Origin: Bittarella massiliensis (ex Durand et al. 2017)
GTDB taxonomy: Bacteria; Bacillota; Clostridia; Oscillospirales; Ruminococcaceae
DNA length: 64,000 nucleotides
Reading direction: 5' to 3'
Assembly (NCBI RefSeq): GCF_017566145.1
Contig: NZ_JABFCL010000009.1
Location: 1-64,000 of the forward strand
Part shown: in pieces, positions 41,827-50,928 of the stretch
Layout of the letters: every line of letters starts with the position of its first letter
Position numbering within the stretch: position 1 is the stretch's first letter
The notes under the pieces: generated by a model
The model's database searches: none
What the model was told of the DNA's origin: nothing
What the model saw: only the letters and a program-made list of their open reading frames with translations
Made by a program: the position numbers and the translations under genes

Positions 41827-43623
41827 TCAGGCCGCCTTCTGCGCCCCGCCCTTTGCGGTTTTTACGTAGCTGTCCACCTGCTGCTGCAGGATGTCCAGGC
41901 TGGCGGGCCCGGTCTCCAGCAGTACCCGGTTGAAATCCACCGGGGAGAAGCGGTCTCCCAGCTGTTTTTCTGCACCGTCGTAGAGGTCCTGGTAGGCCAT
42001 GCCGGTCAGATAGTACTGCAGGTAGTTGGTGGGGGTCTCCAGGTTGAGGTAGAACTGGGAGCGGAGGGTCTCGTCGCCTATCTCATCGCCGAAATGGCTC
42101 TTTAAAAAGGCGGCAAACTGGTCGTAGCTCCACCCGTCGTAGTGCAGGCCGATGTCCGCCAGGGCGATGACGCACTGGGTGTAGCGGTCGTTGTAGGCGT
42201 AGAGTTCGGCCAACCCCCGGTCCTCGGTGGCGTATTTGTAGCTGCTGTTTTCCACATAGGTGGCCCACCCTTCGGAGTAGCCGTTGTAGTCGATCATATA
42301 GCGGACGGTGGGCAGCTGCAGGTTTTGAAAATAGGTGTTTTGGTACATGTGGCCGGGGTAGCCCTCGTGGGCGATGGTGGAGAAGAGATCGGTGCTGTAT
42401 TCGCCGTTGATGTAGATCATCTGGGGGCTGTCCAGGGGCTTGTCGATCCGGCTTTTCAGGTAGGCGGCGGGGGAGAAGTTGTCCTTCATCGACTCGTCCA
42501 CCCAGCGGATTTGGTAGGTGAGGTTTTCGGTGGCGGGAAAGTCCTGCAACATGGCCTCCCCCAGGTAGTCCAGCGTCTCCTCCACCGAGGAGAAGCGGGA
42601 ATAGGCGGGGGTGGCCCCCTCCGTCAATTCCCGGTAGGCGGCGGGGTCGCTCTTTTGCAGCTCCTGCATCTGTCTTTCCATATCGGTGGCGGCCTGGGCC
42701 ATGTGGGTGTACAGGAAGGTCTTGACCTCGTCGATGTCCCAGTCGATGCCGGTGCTCTGTTGCAGAAGCGCCAGGTAGTAGTCCTTGCCGCCGGGCTGGT
42801 GGGCGAGGCCCAGTTCCTCCTCGGGGGCGTCGATCTGGGAGAGATCCTCCGCCAGCTGGCGGTAGGCGGCCATCAGGTCCTCTTTCAGCAGCTGGCGGCT
42901 GGTGGCCTTGGCCTCGGCCTTCTCCCCCTCGCTCAAAAAGGCGCAGCCGTCGATCTTCTCGTCCATGATCGGCGCCAGGTAGGGGGTCTCCTGGGCGGCA
43001 AAGGTCTCGCACTGCTCGATGACCTTGTCGAGGATGCTCTGGCACATGCCGCAGCCGTTTTCCTGGCGCTCCCGCTCGTTCTCGGCGTAGAGGCGGAAGG
43101 TCTCCCCGCTGGTGCGAAGAATGCCAAAGTAGCTGTCCAGGTCGTTTTGCCGCTCAAAGTAGAAGTTTTCCAGCAGCAGGGGCAACTGGGCCTGAAAGCC
43201 GAGGAAGCTGCCCAGGTAGTTGTTGTCCAGATAGTAGTAGTCCAGGGTGAGGAGGGAGCGCTGAAAGAAGTCTTCGAGGATTTGCAGCGTCAGCCGGGAG
43301 GAGGGGTTCAGCGACTTCTCGTCAAAGCCCTGCAGGTTTTTCAAAATCTCCTGACAGGCGGCCTTGCTCTCCCGGTAGTCCTCGGCGTCGGAGTGGGGAA
43401 GTTTGAGCGGTTCCAGGGAGAAACCGTGGGCCTCCGGGTCCTGAAACAGGTAGTTGAGATCGAGGGAATCGCTGTCCAGAATGGCGGTGGGCAGGGTGGA
43501 GAGGTACTGGTCGAACCGGGCCTGTTCCCCCTTTTTGACGCAGCCGGAAAGGGAGAGGGCCAGGCCCAGGGCCAGCACCCCCGCCACGGCTCTGCGGGCC
43601 AGATGGCGACTTGTTTTTCTCAC
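41827..43623 (-). CDS. DUF885 family lipoprotein (probable metalloenzyme)
   Basis: The 598-residue protein has a lipoprotein signal peptide: basic start, hydrophobic core and lipobox LSLSGC near residue 25. The DUF885 domain is recognised by IAHEGYPGHMYQN (HExxPGH) and NGYSEGWATYVEN further on, which resemble a zinc-peptidase site. It would be anchored outside the membrane by Lgt. The substrate is unknown, perhaps peptides. GTG 43623 is chosen because it follows AAAAGGAGT and gives a clean signal peptide. Confidence 0.9.
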   Translation of the reverse strand: MRKTSRHLARRAVAGVLALGLALSLSGCVKKGEQARFDQYLSTLPTAILDSDSLDLNYLFQDPEAHGFSLEPLKLPHSDAEDYRESKAACQEILKNLQGFDEKSLNPSSRLTLQILEDFFQRSLLTLDYYYLDNNYLGSFLGFQAQLPLLLENFYFERQNDLDSYFGILRTSGETFRLYAENERERQENGCGMCQSILDKVIEQCETFAAQETPYLAPIMDEKIDGCAFLSEGEKAEAKATSRQLLKEDLMAAYRQLAEDLSQIDAPEEELGLAHQPGGKDYYLALLQQSTGIDWDIDEVKTFLYTHMAQAATDMERQMQELQKSDPAAYRELTEGATPAYSRFSSVEETLDYLGEAMLQDFPATENLTYQIRWVDESMKDNFSPAAYLKSRIDKPLDSPQMIYINGEYSTDLFSTIAHEGYPGHMYQNTYFQNLQLPTVRYMIDYNGYSEGWATYVENSSYKYATEDRGLAELYAYNDRYTQCVIALADIGLHYDGWSYDQFAAFLKSHFGDEIGDETLRSQFYLNLETPTNYLQYYLTGMAYQDLYDGAEKQLGDRFSPVDFNRVLLETGPASLDILQQQVDSYVKTAKGGAQKAA

Positions 43624-43891
43624 GGCAAAGAACTCCTTTTCACAGTGACTTGGCAGGGCGGCGCTCCCCAAGGGACCAGCGCCCTGTGTTTCAGTATACC
43701 ACAAGCGCGAAGCCCGCGGGGGTATTTGGCCATGGGACGGGGGGCAGGCGAAGTTTGCGCATCTGCCCCGGCCATTCCCAGTATCATTGCCACTTTATAG
43801 AAATAATACCACATCGGCCGCCCGGTGAGACCCAATGGCAGGAAAAGGTTGGAAATCTTTCCTTTTTGCGGCCGATGACCCGCCGGTTGTA

Positions 43892-43921
43892 TTGTAACTG
43901 CCCGTCCGGGTATGTTACAAT
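43892..43921 (+). promoter_or_regulatory. promoter of the EIIC-EAL gene
   Basis: TTGTAA and TACAAT are separated by 18 nt, about 50 nt upstream of the start. Confidence 0.55.
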
Positions 43922-43972
43922 TATGACAAACTTCCCTTCTCCGCTGGGGAAGAAATGAGGGAACGGACCGCC

Positions 43973-46060
43973 ATGAGAAAACGCGCATTGCGGGCGCTGT
44001 ATGCGCTGGAGCAAAATCGGGTGCTCTCCTCTGTCAAAAAGGGGTTTGTCACCCTTGTCCCCCTGCTGATGGCGGGGGCTTTTGCGCTGCTTCTGCGCAG
44101 TTTTCCCCTGCCCGCATTTCAGGCGGCTCTGCCCACCCTCTGGGGCGGCGCGCTGGACCGGTTTCTCGCCTGCGTGGGGGAGAGCACCTTTGGCCTGCTC
44201 TCCATCTTCGTGGCGGCGGCGGTGGGCTTTCACTACGCCGGCGCCTGCCGGGAGGGGGACCTGTCCACCCAGGTGATGGCCATGGCCCTCTCGGTGGCCT
44301 GCTTTGTGGCCACCTTCGGCCAGTCCGCCCCGGCCGAGCGGCTGGCGGGCTTTGGCTCCACCGGGGTGTTCACCGCCCTGCTGTGCGCTGTGGCGGGGAC
44401 CAAGCTCTTTTTGTTTTTGGGGGAGCACGCCCCCCGGCGCTTTCGCTTTTCCACCGCCGGGGCGGACGAGGGCTTTCGCGCCGCCATGGGAGGGATCGTC
44501 CCCGCCCTGCTCTGTGTGGCCGCCTTTGCCGCGGGCAACCTGGCGCTGGACCGGCTGGCCGGGGTGGCCAGCCTCAACGAACTCATCACCGCCGGGGCCA
44601 GCGCCCTCTTCTCCCGCGCGGGCAACGACCTGTCCGGCGGCATCCTCTTCACCGCCCTGCAGGGCACCCTCTGGATGTTTGGCATCCACGGCGGCAACGC
44701 CCTCGACCAGGTGGCGACCCGGCTCTTTGTCCCCGCCAACGCCGATCCCGCCGCCGTCGTCTGCAAGTCCTTCCTCGACAACTTCGCCCTCATCGGCGGC
44801 TGTGGCGCCACCATCTGCCTGCTGTTGGCGCTGTTGCTCTTCTCCCGCTCCAGAGATGACCGCCGCCTGGCCGGGGCCTCGCTGCCCTTCGGCCTCTTCG
44901 GCATCAACGAAATTTTGGTCTACGGCCTGCCGGTCATCTTAAACCCCATCTACCTCATCCCCTTCATCCTGGTGCCCATCTGCTCGCTGTGCATCGCCTA
45001 CTTCGCCACCTGGGTGGGCTTTTTGCCGGTGGTGACCAAGACCGTCGCCTGGACCACCCCGGTCCTCTTCAGCGGCTATATCGCGGTGGACTCCTGGCGG
45101 GGGGCGGCGGTGCAGCTGGTGATCGTGGCGGCGGGCACCGCCATCTACGCCCCCTTTGTCAAGCTCTCCGACCGGGTGCGGGCCGGCCGTGAACAGGAGA
45201 TGCTGCGCGCCCTCACCGACGCCTTTCAGGCGGGGGAGCGGGCGGGAGAGCGGCCCCGCTTTCTCGCCCGGGGCGGACAGCTGGGGGCGGCGGCCAAGCA
45301 GCTGGCTTCCCGCCTGCGGGCGGACCTGCAGTCCGGCGCGATCCCCTTTTGGTACCAGCCCCAGGTGGACGCCGATGGCCGCGCCTTTGGCGCCGAGAGC
45401 CTGTTGCGCTGGCGCTTTGGCGGGCAGCTTGTCTACCCGCCTCTGGCCATCTCCCTGGCGCAGGAGGAGGGGGTCTACGGCCAGCTCACCGAGTTGGCGC
45501 TGCAGCGGGCCTGTCGCGCCGCCGGGGCGTTTCAGGAGGCCATGGGGCGGCCCTTCTCGGTCTCGGTCAACCTGACGGCCGCCCAGCTGGACGACCCGGC
45601 CCTGATCGAGGGGATCATCGCCACGGCCCAGGGCGCGGGGGTACAGCCCGGCGGCCTGGGGCTGGAGGTCACCGAGGAGACCTCCCTCATCGACCGCGCG
45701 CACGTGTCGGAGAACATCGGCCGTCTCTGGGCGGCGGGAATCCCCGTCTCGGTGGACGATTTCAGCATGGGGCACACCTCCCTGCGCTATCTGCAGGAGA
45801 ACCCCTTTCGCTACGTCAAACTGGATGGCTCCCTGGTGCGCCAGGTGACCGAGAATGCCCGCAGCCGGGAGATCATCTCCTCCCTGGTGTCCCTGGGGAC
45901 GGGGCTCTCCTTTGACACAGTGGCCGAACAGGTGGAGACCGTTCAGGTGCGCGACGCCCTCATCGCCCTGGGGTGCACCCGGTTTCAGGGGTATCTCTAC
46001 AGCCCGGCGGTCCCCCTGGAGGAGTGTGTCGCCCTCTGTCGGGAGGAACCTTGGCGCTAG
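43973..46060 (+). CDS. PTS EIIC-like membrane domain fused to EAL phosphodiesterase
   Basis: Residues ~1-400 form a PTS EIIC permease of the lactose/cellobiose type with about ten helices; FGIHGGNALDQVAT and FGINEILVYGLPVILNPIYLIPF are typical. Residues ~440-695 form an EAL domain. Its active site is mostly present: ESLLRW (EAL position), LEVTEETSL, VDDFSMGHTSLRYL, VKLDGS and VAEQVE. It should hydrolyse c-di-GMP in response to a sugar or to EIIC state; no EIIA/EIIB genes are adjacent, so it is more sensor than transporter. The ATG at 43973 follows GAGGGAA; ATG 43955 is an alternative. Confidence 0.88.
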   Translation: MRKRALRALYALEQNRVLSSVKKGFVTLVPLLMAGAFALLLRSFPLPAFQAALPTLWGGALDRFLACVGESTFGLLSIFVAAAVGFHYAGACREGDLSTQVMAMALSVACFVATFGQSAPAERLAGFGSTGVFTALLCAVAGTKLFLFLGEHAPRRFRFSTAGADEGFRAAMGGIVPALLCVAAFAAGNLALDRLAGVASLNELITAGASALFSRAGNDLSGGILFTALQGTLWMFGIHGGNALDQVATRLFVPANADPAAVVCKSFLDNFALIGGCGATICLLLALLLFSRSRDDRRLAGASLPFGLFGINEILVYGLPVILNPIYLIPFILVPICSLCIAYFATWVGFLPVVTKTVAWTTPVLFSGYIAVDSWRGAAVQLVIVAAGTAIYAPFVKLSDRVRAGREQEMLRALTDAFQAGERAGERPRFLARGGQLGAAAKQLASRLRADLQSGAIPFWYQPQVDADGRAFGAESLLRWRFGGQLVYPPLAISLAQEEGVYGQLTELALQRACRAAGAFQEAMGRPFSVSVNLTAAQLDDPALIEGIIATAQGAGVQPGGLGLEVTEETSLIDRAHVSENIGRLWAAGIPVSVDDFSMGHTSLRYLQENPFRYVKLDGSLVRQVTENARSREIISSLVSLGTGLSFDTVAEQVETVQVRDALIALGCTRFQGYLYSPAVPLEECVALCREEPWR

Positions 46061-46102
46061 GCCTTGCGGGTTGCCCTCCGGGGGAGTATACTGAAAAAAG
46101 AG

Positions 46103-46144
46103 ACAAAGGCGTCTCGGAGAGGGTTTCTCCGAGACGCCTTTTTT
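46103..46144 (+). terminator. terminator after the EIIC-EAL gene
   Basis: AGGCGTCTCGGAGA pairs with TCTCCGAGACGCCT, followed by six T. Confidence 0.92.
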
Positions 46145-46207
46145 CTCGCCGTTTGGCATCTGCCGGCCGCCCCCGGGGCAGACTGGCAGAGAGGGGAGGA
46201 AAAGGCT

Positions 46208-48121
46208 TTGAGAGACGGGTTTTTAAAGGTGGCGGTGGGCAGTCCCGATCTGCGGGTGGCCGACTGCGCCTACAACGCCGCGGCCAGCGCCCGGCTTCTG
46301 CGGGAGGCGGCGGCCCAGAGAGTGAAACTGCTGGTGCTGCCCGAACTGGGGCTCACCGGCTACAGCTGCGGCGACCTCTTTTTGCAGCCGGTCCTGCTCC
46401 AGGGGGCCGAAGCCGCCCTGGAGCAGTTGTTGCAGGTGAGTGGAGAGCTGGGGGACCTGGTGGCGGTGGCGGGGCTGCCGGTGCGGGTGGGAGGCGGGCT
46501 CTACAACTGTGCCGCCGTCCTGCAGGGCGGGCGGCTGCTGGGGGTGGTGCCCAAGCGAAACCTCCCCAACTACGGCGAGTTTTACGAGCGCCGCCAGTTC
46601 ACCCCCGGCCCTTTCTGCGGGGGGGAGATCTCCCTCTGCGGACAGCGGATCCCCTTTGGGGCCGACCTGCTCTTTTGCTGCCGGGAACTGCCCGACTGGG
46701 TGCTGGGGGTGGAAATCTGCGAGGACCTGTGGGTCCCCCTCCCGCCCTCGGTGGGGTTGGCCCTGGCGGGGGCCACCGTCCTTGCCAACCCCTCGGCCAG
46801 CAACGAGACGGCGGGGAAGGCCGACTACCGCCGCCAGCTGGTGGTCGGGCAGTCCGCCCGGCTGCTGGCGGGCTATCTCTACGCCTCGGCCGGGGCGGGG
46901 GAGTCCACCGCCGAATTGGTCTTTGCCGGGCACAATCTCATCGCCGAAAACGGCGTCCTCCTGGCCGAGAGCCCGCTGCTTCGGGGCGGGCTCACCTGTA
47001 GCGAGCTGGACCTGCAGCGCCTGGCCTTTGCGCGCAGCCGGCGGGACCCCTTCCCCGCGCCGGCGGGGGAGTACCGGCGGGTCTCCTTCTCTGTTTTGGT
47101 GGAGGAGACCGCCCTCACCCGGGCGGTGGAGCGAGACCCCTTTGTCCCCGCCCCCGGACCGGAGCGGGAGGAGCGGTGCGGAGAGGTTCTCGCCCTGCAG
47201 ATCGCGGGGCTGGCGGGTCGGCTGCGCCACACCGGCTGCCGCCCTGTGCTGGGGCTCTCGGGGGGGCTGGATTCCGCCTTGGCCCTGCTGGTCTGCGTCG
47301 GGGCGGCCGACGCCCTGGACCGCCCCCGCGCAGATGTGTTGGCGGTGAGCATGCCCGGCTTTGGCACCACCCTCCGCACCCGGGAAAACGCCCGCAGGCT
47401 GGCTCTCTCGCTGGGGGTCACCTTTCGGGAAATCTCCATCGTCCGGGCAGCAGAAGGGCACCTGAATGACATCGGCCATCCCCGAGGGCGAACCGACACC
47501 ACCTACGAAAATGCCCAGGCGAGGGAGCGCACCCAGGTGCTGATGGACCTGGCCAACGCCGGGGGCGGCCTGGTGGTGGGCACCGGCGACCTGTCGGAAC
47601 TGGCCCTGGGCTGGGCCACCTACGGCGGCGATCAGCTCTCGATGTACGCCGTCAATGCCTCGGTGCCCAAGACCCTGGTGCGCCACCTCGTCGCCTTTGC
47701 CGCCGCCCGGGCGGGAGGGGAGAGCGCCGCCGTCCTGCGGGATGTGCTGGCCACACCGGTCAGCCCCGAACTGCTCCCCGCCGGGGCCGGGGGCGGGATC
47801 GCCCAGCGCACCGAGTCGCTGGTGGGCCCCTACCGGCTGCACGACTTCTTTCTCTACCGCGCCATCCGCTGTGGCGAGCCGCCCCGCAAGGTCTACCGGC
47901 TGGCCTGTATCGCCTTTGCCGGGGAGTTCCCAGCGGGGGAGATCCTGCGCTGGCTGCGCCTGTTCTACCGCCGCTTTTTCGCCCAGCAGTTCAAGCGCTC
48001 GGCCCTGCCCGACGGGCCCAAGGTGGGCGAGCTCTCCCCCCGGGGGGACTGGCGGATGCCCAGCGACGGGAGCGCCGCCCTCTGGCTGGAGCAGCTGGAG
48101 GGATTGGAGGGCCGGGGATAG
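46208..48121 (+). CDS. nadE: glutamine-dependent NAD+ synthetase
   Basis: NadE amidates nicotinic acid adenine dinucleotide to NAD using glutamine-derived ammonia. The 637-residue protein has an N-terminal nitrilase-type glutaminase (LPELGLTGYSCGDLF with Glu, KRNLPNYGEFYERRQF with Lys, GVEICEDLW with Cys) and a C-terminal synthetase with the ATP-pyrophosphatase loop LGLSGGLDSALALL, plus VGTGDLSELALGW. Translation starts at TTG 46208 after GGGAGGAAAA; a longer reading would include the terminator upstream. Confidence 0.93.
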   Translation: MRDGFLKVAVGSPDLRVADCAYNAAASARLLREAAAQRVKLLVLPELGLTGYSCGDLFLQPVLLQGAEAALEQLLQVSGELGDLVAVAGLPVRVGGGLYNCAAVLQGGRLLGVVPKRNLPNYGEFYERRQFTPGPFCGGEISLCGQRIPFGADLLFCCRELPDWVLGVEICEDLWVPLPPSVGLALAGATVLANPSASNETAGKADYRRQLVVGQSARLLAGYLYASAGAGESTAELVFAGHNLIAENGVLLAESPLLRGGLTCSELDLQRLAFARSRRDPFPAPAGEYRRVSFSVLVEETALTRAVERDPFVPAPGPEREERCGEVLALQIAGLAGRLRHTGCRPVLGLSGGLDSALALLVCVGAADALDRPRADVLAVSMPGFGTTLRTRENARRLALSLGVTFREISIVRAAEGHLNDIGHPRGRTDTTYENAQARERTQVLMDLANAGGGLVVGTGDLSELALGWATYGGDQLSMYAVNASVPKTLVRHLVAFAAARAGGESAAVLRDVLATPVSPELLPAGAGGGIAQRTESLVGPYRLHDFFLYRAIRCGEPPRKVYRLACIAFAGEFPAGEILRWLRLFYRRFFAQQFKRSALPDGPKVGELSPRGDWRMPSDGSAALWLEQLEGLEGRG

Positions 48122-48136
48122 GCCCGGGGAAGGCGA

Positions 48137-48165
48137 TTGCCTTTTTGGCCCTGCCCTGGTACAAT
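48137..48165 (+). promoter_or_regulatory. promoter of the PH-domain gene
   Basis: TTGCCT and TACAAT are separated by 17 nt, about 30 nt upstream of the ATG. Confidence 0.65.
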
Positions 48166-48195
48166 GGAGAAAAGCCAGCCAAGGAGGACTGCCAG

Positions 48196-48627
48196 ATGGT
48201 CAGTGAAGTGCCAATCGTTTGGAAAGACCGCAAGCGCATTTTGGGGATGCCCATCACCTTTACCCGCTACTCCATGTCCGAAGACCGCCTCTTTTTGGAG
48301 ACCGGCCTCCTCAACACCCGGCAGGAAGAGGTGCTCCTCTACCGGGTGCGGGACATCAGCTTGAAAATCACCCTGGGCCAGCGCATCTTTGGGGTGGGCT
48401 CGGTGCTGGTTCAGTCCTCGGACAAGACCATGCCGGTGCTGGAACTGAAAAATATCCGCCGTCCCCGGGAGGTCAAGGAGATCCTCCACCGGCAGGTGGA
48501 GAAGATGAAGCTCTCCCGCAAGATTCGGGTGGGCGAGCTGCTGGACGACGGCGGCCACGCCTGCGACGACGATTTTCACGATGGCGAGCAGACAGACGGG
48601 GAGGACTGGGAGGACGAGCGCCTCTAG
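48196..48627 (+). CDS. bacterial PH-domain (YdbS-like) protein
   Basis: The 143-residue protein is a bacterial pleckstrin-homology domain of the bPH_2 type: ITFTRYSMSEDRLFLETGLLNTRQEEVLLYRVRDISLK, then QRIFGVGSVLVQSSD and IRRPREVKEILHRQVE. It has no membrane helix, unlike many YdbS/YdbT proteins. The C-terminus is very acidic (DDDFHDGEQTDGEDWEDE). AAGGAGG lies upstream of the ATG. The function is unknown. Confidence 0.82.
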   Translation: MVSEVPIVWKDRKRILGMPITFTRYSMSEDRLFLETGLLNTRQEEVLLYRVRDISLKITLGQRIFGVGSVLVQSSDKTMPVLELKNIRRPREVKEILHRQVEKMKLSRKIRVGELLDDGGHACDDDFHDGEQTDGEDWEDERL

Positions 48628-48650
48628 TTCCCCGTCCCCCGAAAAAGAGA

Positions 48651-48694
48651 AGAGAGAGCCGGAGAGAATGATTTCTCTCCGGCTCTCTCTTTGT
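48651..48694. terminator. bidirectional terminator
   Basis: AGAGAGAGCCGGAGAG and CTCTCCGGCTCTCTCT form a 16-bp perfect stem with an 8-nt loop, flanked by A- and T-rich ends. It lies between the PH-domain gene and the convergent LacI gene. Confidence 0.9.
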
Positions 48695-48699
48695 GCGAA

Positions 48700-49761
48700 C
48701 TATTCCCGCTCCCCCTTTTCCAGGGGGCGGCAGCTCTCCCGCACGATCAGCTTGCAGGGCAGTTCCACCTTGAGGGGGAGGGTGTGGCCCTTTTCGATGC
48801 GGTCGAGCAGCAGCTTTACCGCCACCTTTCCCAACTCGTTTTTGGGCACGTCCACGGTGGTAAGGGAGGGGTTGGTGAACTGGCCCATGGCGATGTTGTC
48901 GATGGAGATGACCGAGATGTCCTGGGGGATGTGCAGTCCGAACTCCCGGATGGCCTTCACCGCCCCGATGGCGCTGATGTCGTTGGCACAGAAGACCGCC
49001 GTGGGTAGCCGGGGGGAGGCGAACATCTTCTTGATGCCGAAATAGCCGTTTTCCATGGTCAGGGCCGACTCGTAGATGTACTCCTCTGAAAAGGGGAGTT
49101 CCCGCTCCAGCATGAAGTCCATGTAGGCGTCAAAGCGCACCTCGTTTTTCACCTCTCCCAGGTAGCCGATGCGCCGGTGCCCCTGCCGGTAGAGGTGCTC
49201 GAGCACCTGGACGGCGGCCTTGTACCCGTCGCAGATGACCTGGTCGAAGTCGGCCCCGCCGGCGGCCAGCCCCACCACAATGACGTTGCGCAGCTTTTGC
49301 AGCCGCCCCAACAGCTCTTTGCGGGGGCGACCCAACACCACCACGCCCCCCTTGTCCAGGTTTTCCAGCATCCGGTCGGTCTTGAAGTCGTCCAGATTGA
49401 CCGCCGAAAAGGAAAAGCCCAGGGAGCAGCCCTGCACCATGGCCTCCTTCTCCACCGCCCGCAGGATTTCGGCGAAGAACTGGTCCGAGGGCATCATCTG
49501 GTCCTGAAACTGGCGGGAGAACATCTCGGTGCGGGCGAACACGCAGGAGATGGTCCGCCCCGCCGGCCGGGGGTCGGCTCCCCGGTCCCGGCTCTTGAGG
49601 GCCTTGGCCGCCTCGTTGGGGGTGTAGCCGGTGCGGCGGACGATCTCCCACACCCGCTCGGCGGCCTCGGGGGCGGCGGTGCGGTGATTGGGGTCGTTGA
49701 TGATCCGGGAGACGGTGGAGATGGAGACCCCTGCCTCCCGGGCGATTTCTTTGAGTGTCAT
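48700..49761 (-). CDS. LacI-family transcriptional regulator
   Basis: The 353-residue protein has the LacI helix-turn-helix and hinge (MTLKEIAREAGVSISTVSRIINDPNHRTA, then YTPNEAAKALKSR) and a periplasmic-binding-protein-like sensor domain (GYKAAVQVLEHLYRQGHRRIGYLG; AVFCANDISAIGAVKAIREFG). It is divergent from the transport/catabolic operon at 50092-58826 and probably controls it. Matching operator-like sites occur at 49801 near its own start and at 49986 upstream of the operon. The inducer is presumably a sugar or nucleoside taken up by that operon. Confidence 0.92.
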   Translation of the reverse strand: MTLKEIAREAGVSISTVSRIINDPNHRTAAPEAAERVWEIVRRTGYTPNEAAKALKSRDRGADPRPAGRTISCVFARTEMFSRQFQDQMMPSDQFFAEILRAVEKEAMVQGCSLGFSFSAVNLDDFKTDRMLENLDKGGVVVLGRPRKELLGRLQKLRNVIVVGLAAGGADFDQVICDGYKAAVQVLEHLYRQGHRRIGYLGEVKNEVRFDAYMDFMLERELPFSEEYIYESALTMENGYFGIKKMFASPRLPTAVFCANDISAIGAVKAIREFGLHIPQDISVISIDNIAMGQFTNPSLTTVDVPKNELGKVAVKLLLDRIEKGHTLPLKVELPCKLIVRESCRPLEKGERE

Positions 49762-49800
49762 GGCTGGTCACCTGTTTTGGGGCGTCCTGTGACAAGTGAG

Positions 49801-49814
49801 TGAAAACGATTGCA
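49801..49814. promoter_or_regulatory. LacI/CcpA-type operator near the regulator start
   Basis: TGAAAACGATTGCA fits the LacI-family consensus with a central CG and also the cre consensus TGNAANCGNWWNCA. It lies 40 nt upstream of the LacI gene start and downstream of its promoter, so binding would repress by roadblock. Confidence 0.65.
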
Positions 49815-49861
49815 ATATCTTTTTGAAAAGCAGCCGCCAAACCTCTCTCGATTTTTTCTAA

Positions 49862-49890
49862 ATTGTACACTGATGGGAATGCTTTTGCAA
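49862..49890 (-). promoter_or_regulatory. promoter of the LacI-family gene
   Basis: On the minus strand TTGCAA and TACAAT are separated by 17 nt, about 100 nt upstream of the start codon. Confidence 0.65.
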
Positions 49891-49985
49891 GATTAAGCAG
49901 AGAAAAAGAGGGATATTTTTCCTATACCCTGTTTTTGTGGCAAGATGTACAATGAAAATCAGGAATTGTAGGCAGGATAACGGTG

Positions 49986-49999
49986 TGACAACGATTGCA
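49986..49999. promoter_or_regulatory. LacI-type operator upstream of the operon
   Basis: TGACAACGATTGCA shares ACGATTGCA with the site at 49801 and differs at one position from the cre consensus. It ends 10 nt before the -35 box of the operon promoter. Confidence 0.65.
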
Positions 50000-50009
50000 T
50001 ATATTTTTC

Positions 50010-50037
50010 TTTACAAACCCTCAAAATCGGCTATGAT
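50010..50037 (+). promoter_or_regulatory. promoter of the transport/catabolic operon
   Basis: TTTACA and TATGAT are separated by 16 nt, about 55 nt upstream of the first start codon and just downstream of the operator. Confidence 0.7.
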
Positions 50038-50091
50038 GTGGGTAGAAATTGGGCGAGATGCCCGAGAAGCGACAAGAGGGGGAGAGGGGAT

Positions 50092-50928
50092 TTGGCCCAG
50101 TACCTGTTCGTCAACCTAAAGCGATTCGACATTCCTCGCGCGCTGGGGGGGATCAACAGCCAGTGCCCGCCAGCCCGGTGGGGCGAGGCCCTGGTCCGCC
50201 AGAGCCGGGCTGCCCTGGCCGAGCGCCCGGGGGTGGAGACGGTCTTTTTTCTGCCGGAGGCCCACCTCCTCCCCGCGGTGGCTGCGGCGGCCGGGCCGGG
50301 ACCGTCGGTGGCCGTCGGCTGTCAGGGGGTCTACCGAAAGGATGTGGCCCCTGGGGGCAACTTCGGGGCCTTTACCACCTTTCGCACCGCCACCGCCGCC
50401 CGCGCCCTGGGCTGCAGCTGGGCCCTCATCGGCCACAGCGAGGAGCGGGCCGACAAGATGGCCCTCACCGGTGACACCGGCGCGGTGGACGCCCTTCTGC
50501 GCGACGAGGTGCGCTGCGCCCTGGCGGCCGGGCTCAAGGTGCTCTTCTGCATCGGCGAGACCGCCGAGGAGATCCCGACGCGAGAGGCGGTCCTCCGCCG
50601 CCAACTCCGCCAGGGGCTGCCCGGGGTGGACAGGGCGCCCAACATCGTGCTGGGGTATGAGCCCATCTGGTCCATCGGCCCGGGCAAGCCGGTGCCCACC
50701 GCCGCTGAGGTGGGGCGGATCGCCGCCCTCATCAAGGGGATCGTCCGGCTGCCGGTGGTCTACGGCGGGGGGCTGAAAGCCGAGAACGCCGCTGCCTTCG
50801 GGGCCCTGCCCAACCTGGACGGCGGGCTGGTGGGGCTCACCCGATTTGCCGGGGAGATCGGCTTCTACCCCGACGAGTTCGCCCAGATCGCCGCGGCCTA
50901 CTTTGCCGCCAAGGAGGAGATTTTGTGA
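50092..50928 (+). CDS. triosephosphate isomerase paralog
   Basis: The 278-residue protein is a TIM-barrel isomerase of the TpiA family. The catalytic residues are present: Lys in FVNLKRF, His in IGHSEER and Glu in GYEPIWSIGPGK, with the phosphate loop YGGGLKAENA. It differs from housekeeping TpiA in these motifs (usually GHSERR and YEPVWAIGTG) and is longer. It sits in a LacI-controlled uptake operon rather than with gapA/pgk. It may isomerise another short ketose/aldose phosphate, as the TPI-like tetrulose-phosphate isomerases do. TTG 50092 is chosen for the GGGGGAGAGGGGA upstream. Confidence 0.82.
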   Translation: MAQYLFVNLKRFDIPRALGGINSQCPPARWGEALVRQSRAALAERPGVETVFFLPEAHLLPAVAAAAGPGPSVAVGCQGVYRKDVAPGGNFGAFTTFRTATAARALGCSWALIGHSEERADKMALTGDTGAVDALLRDEVRCALAAGLKVLFCIGETAEEIPTREAVLRRQLRQGLPGVDRAPNIVLGYEPIWSIGPGKPVPTAAEVGRIAALIKGIVRLPVVYGGGLKAENAAAFGALPNLDGGLVGLTRFAGEIGFYPDEFAQIAAAYFAAKEEIL

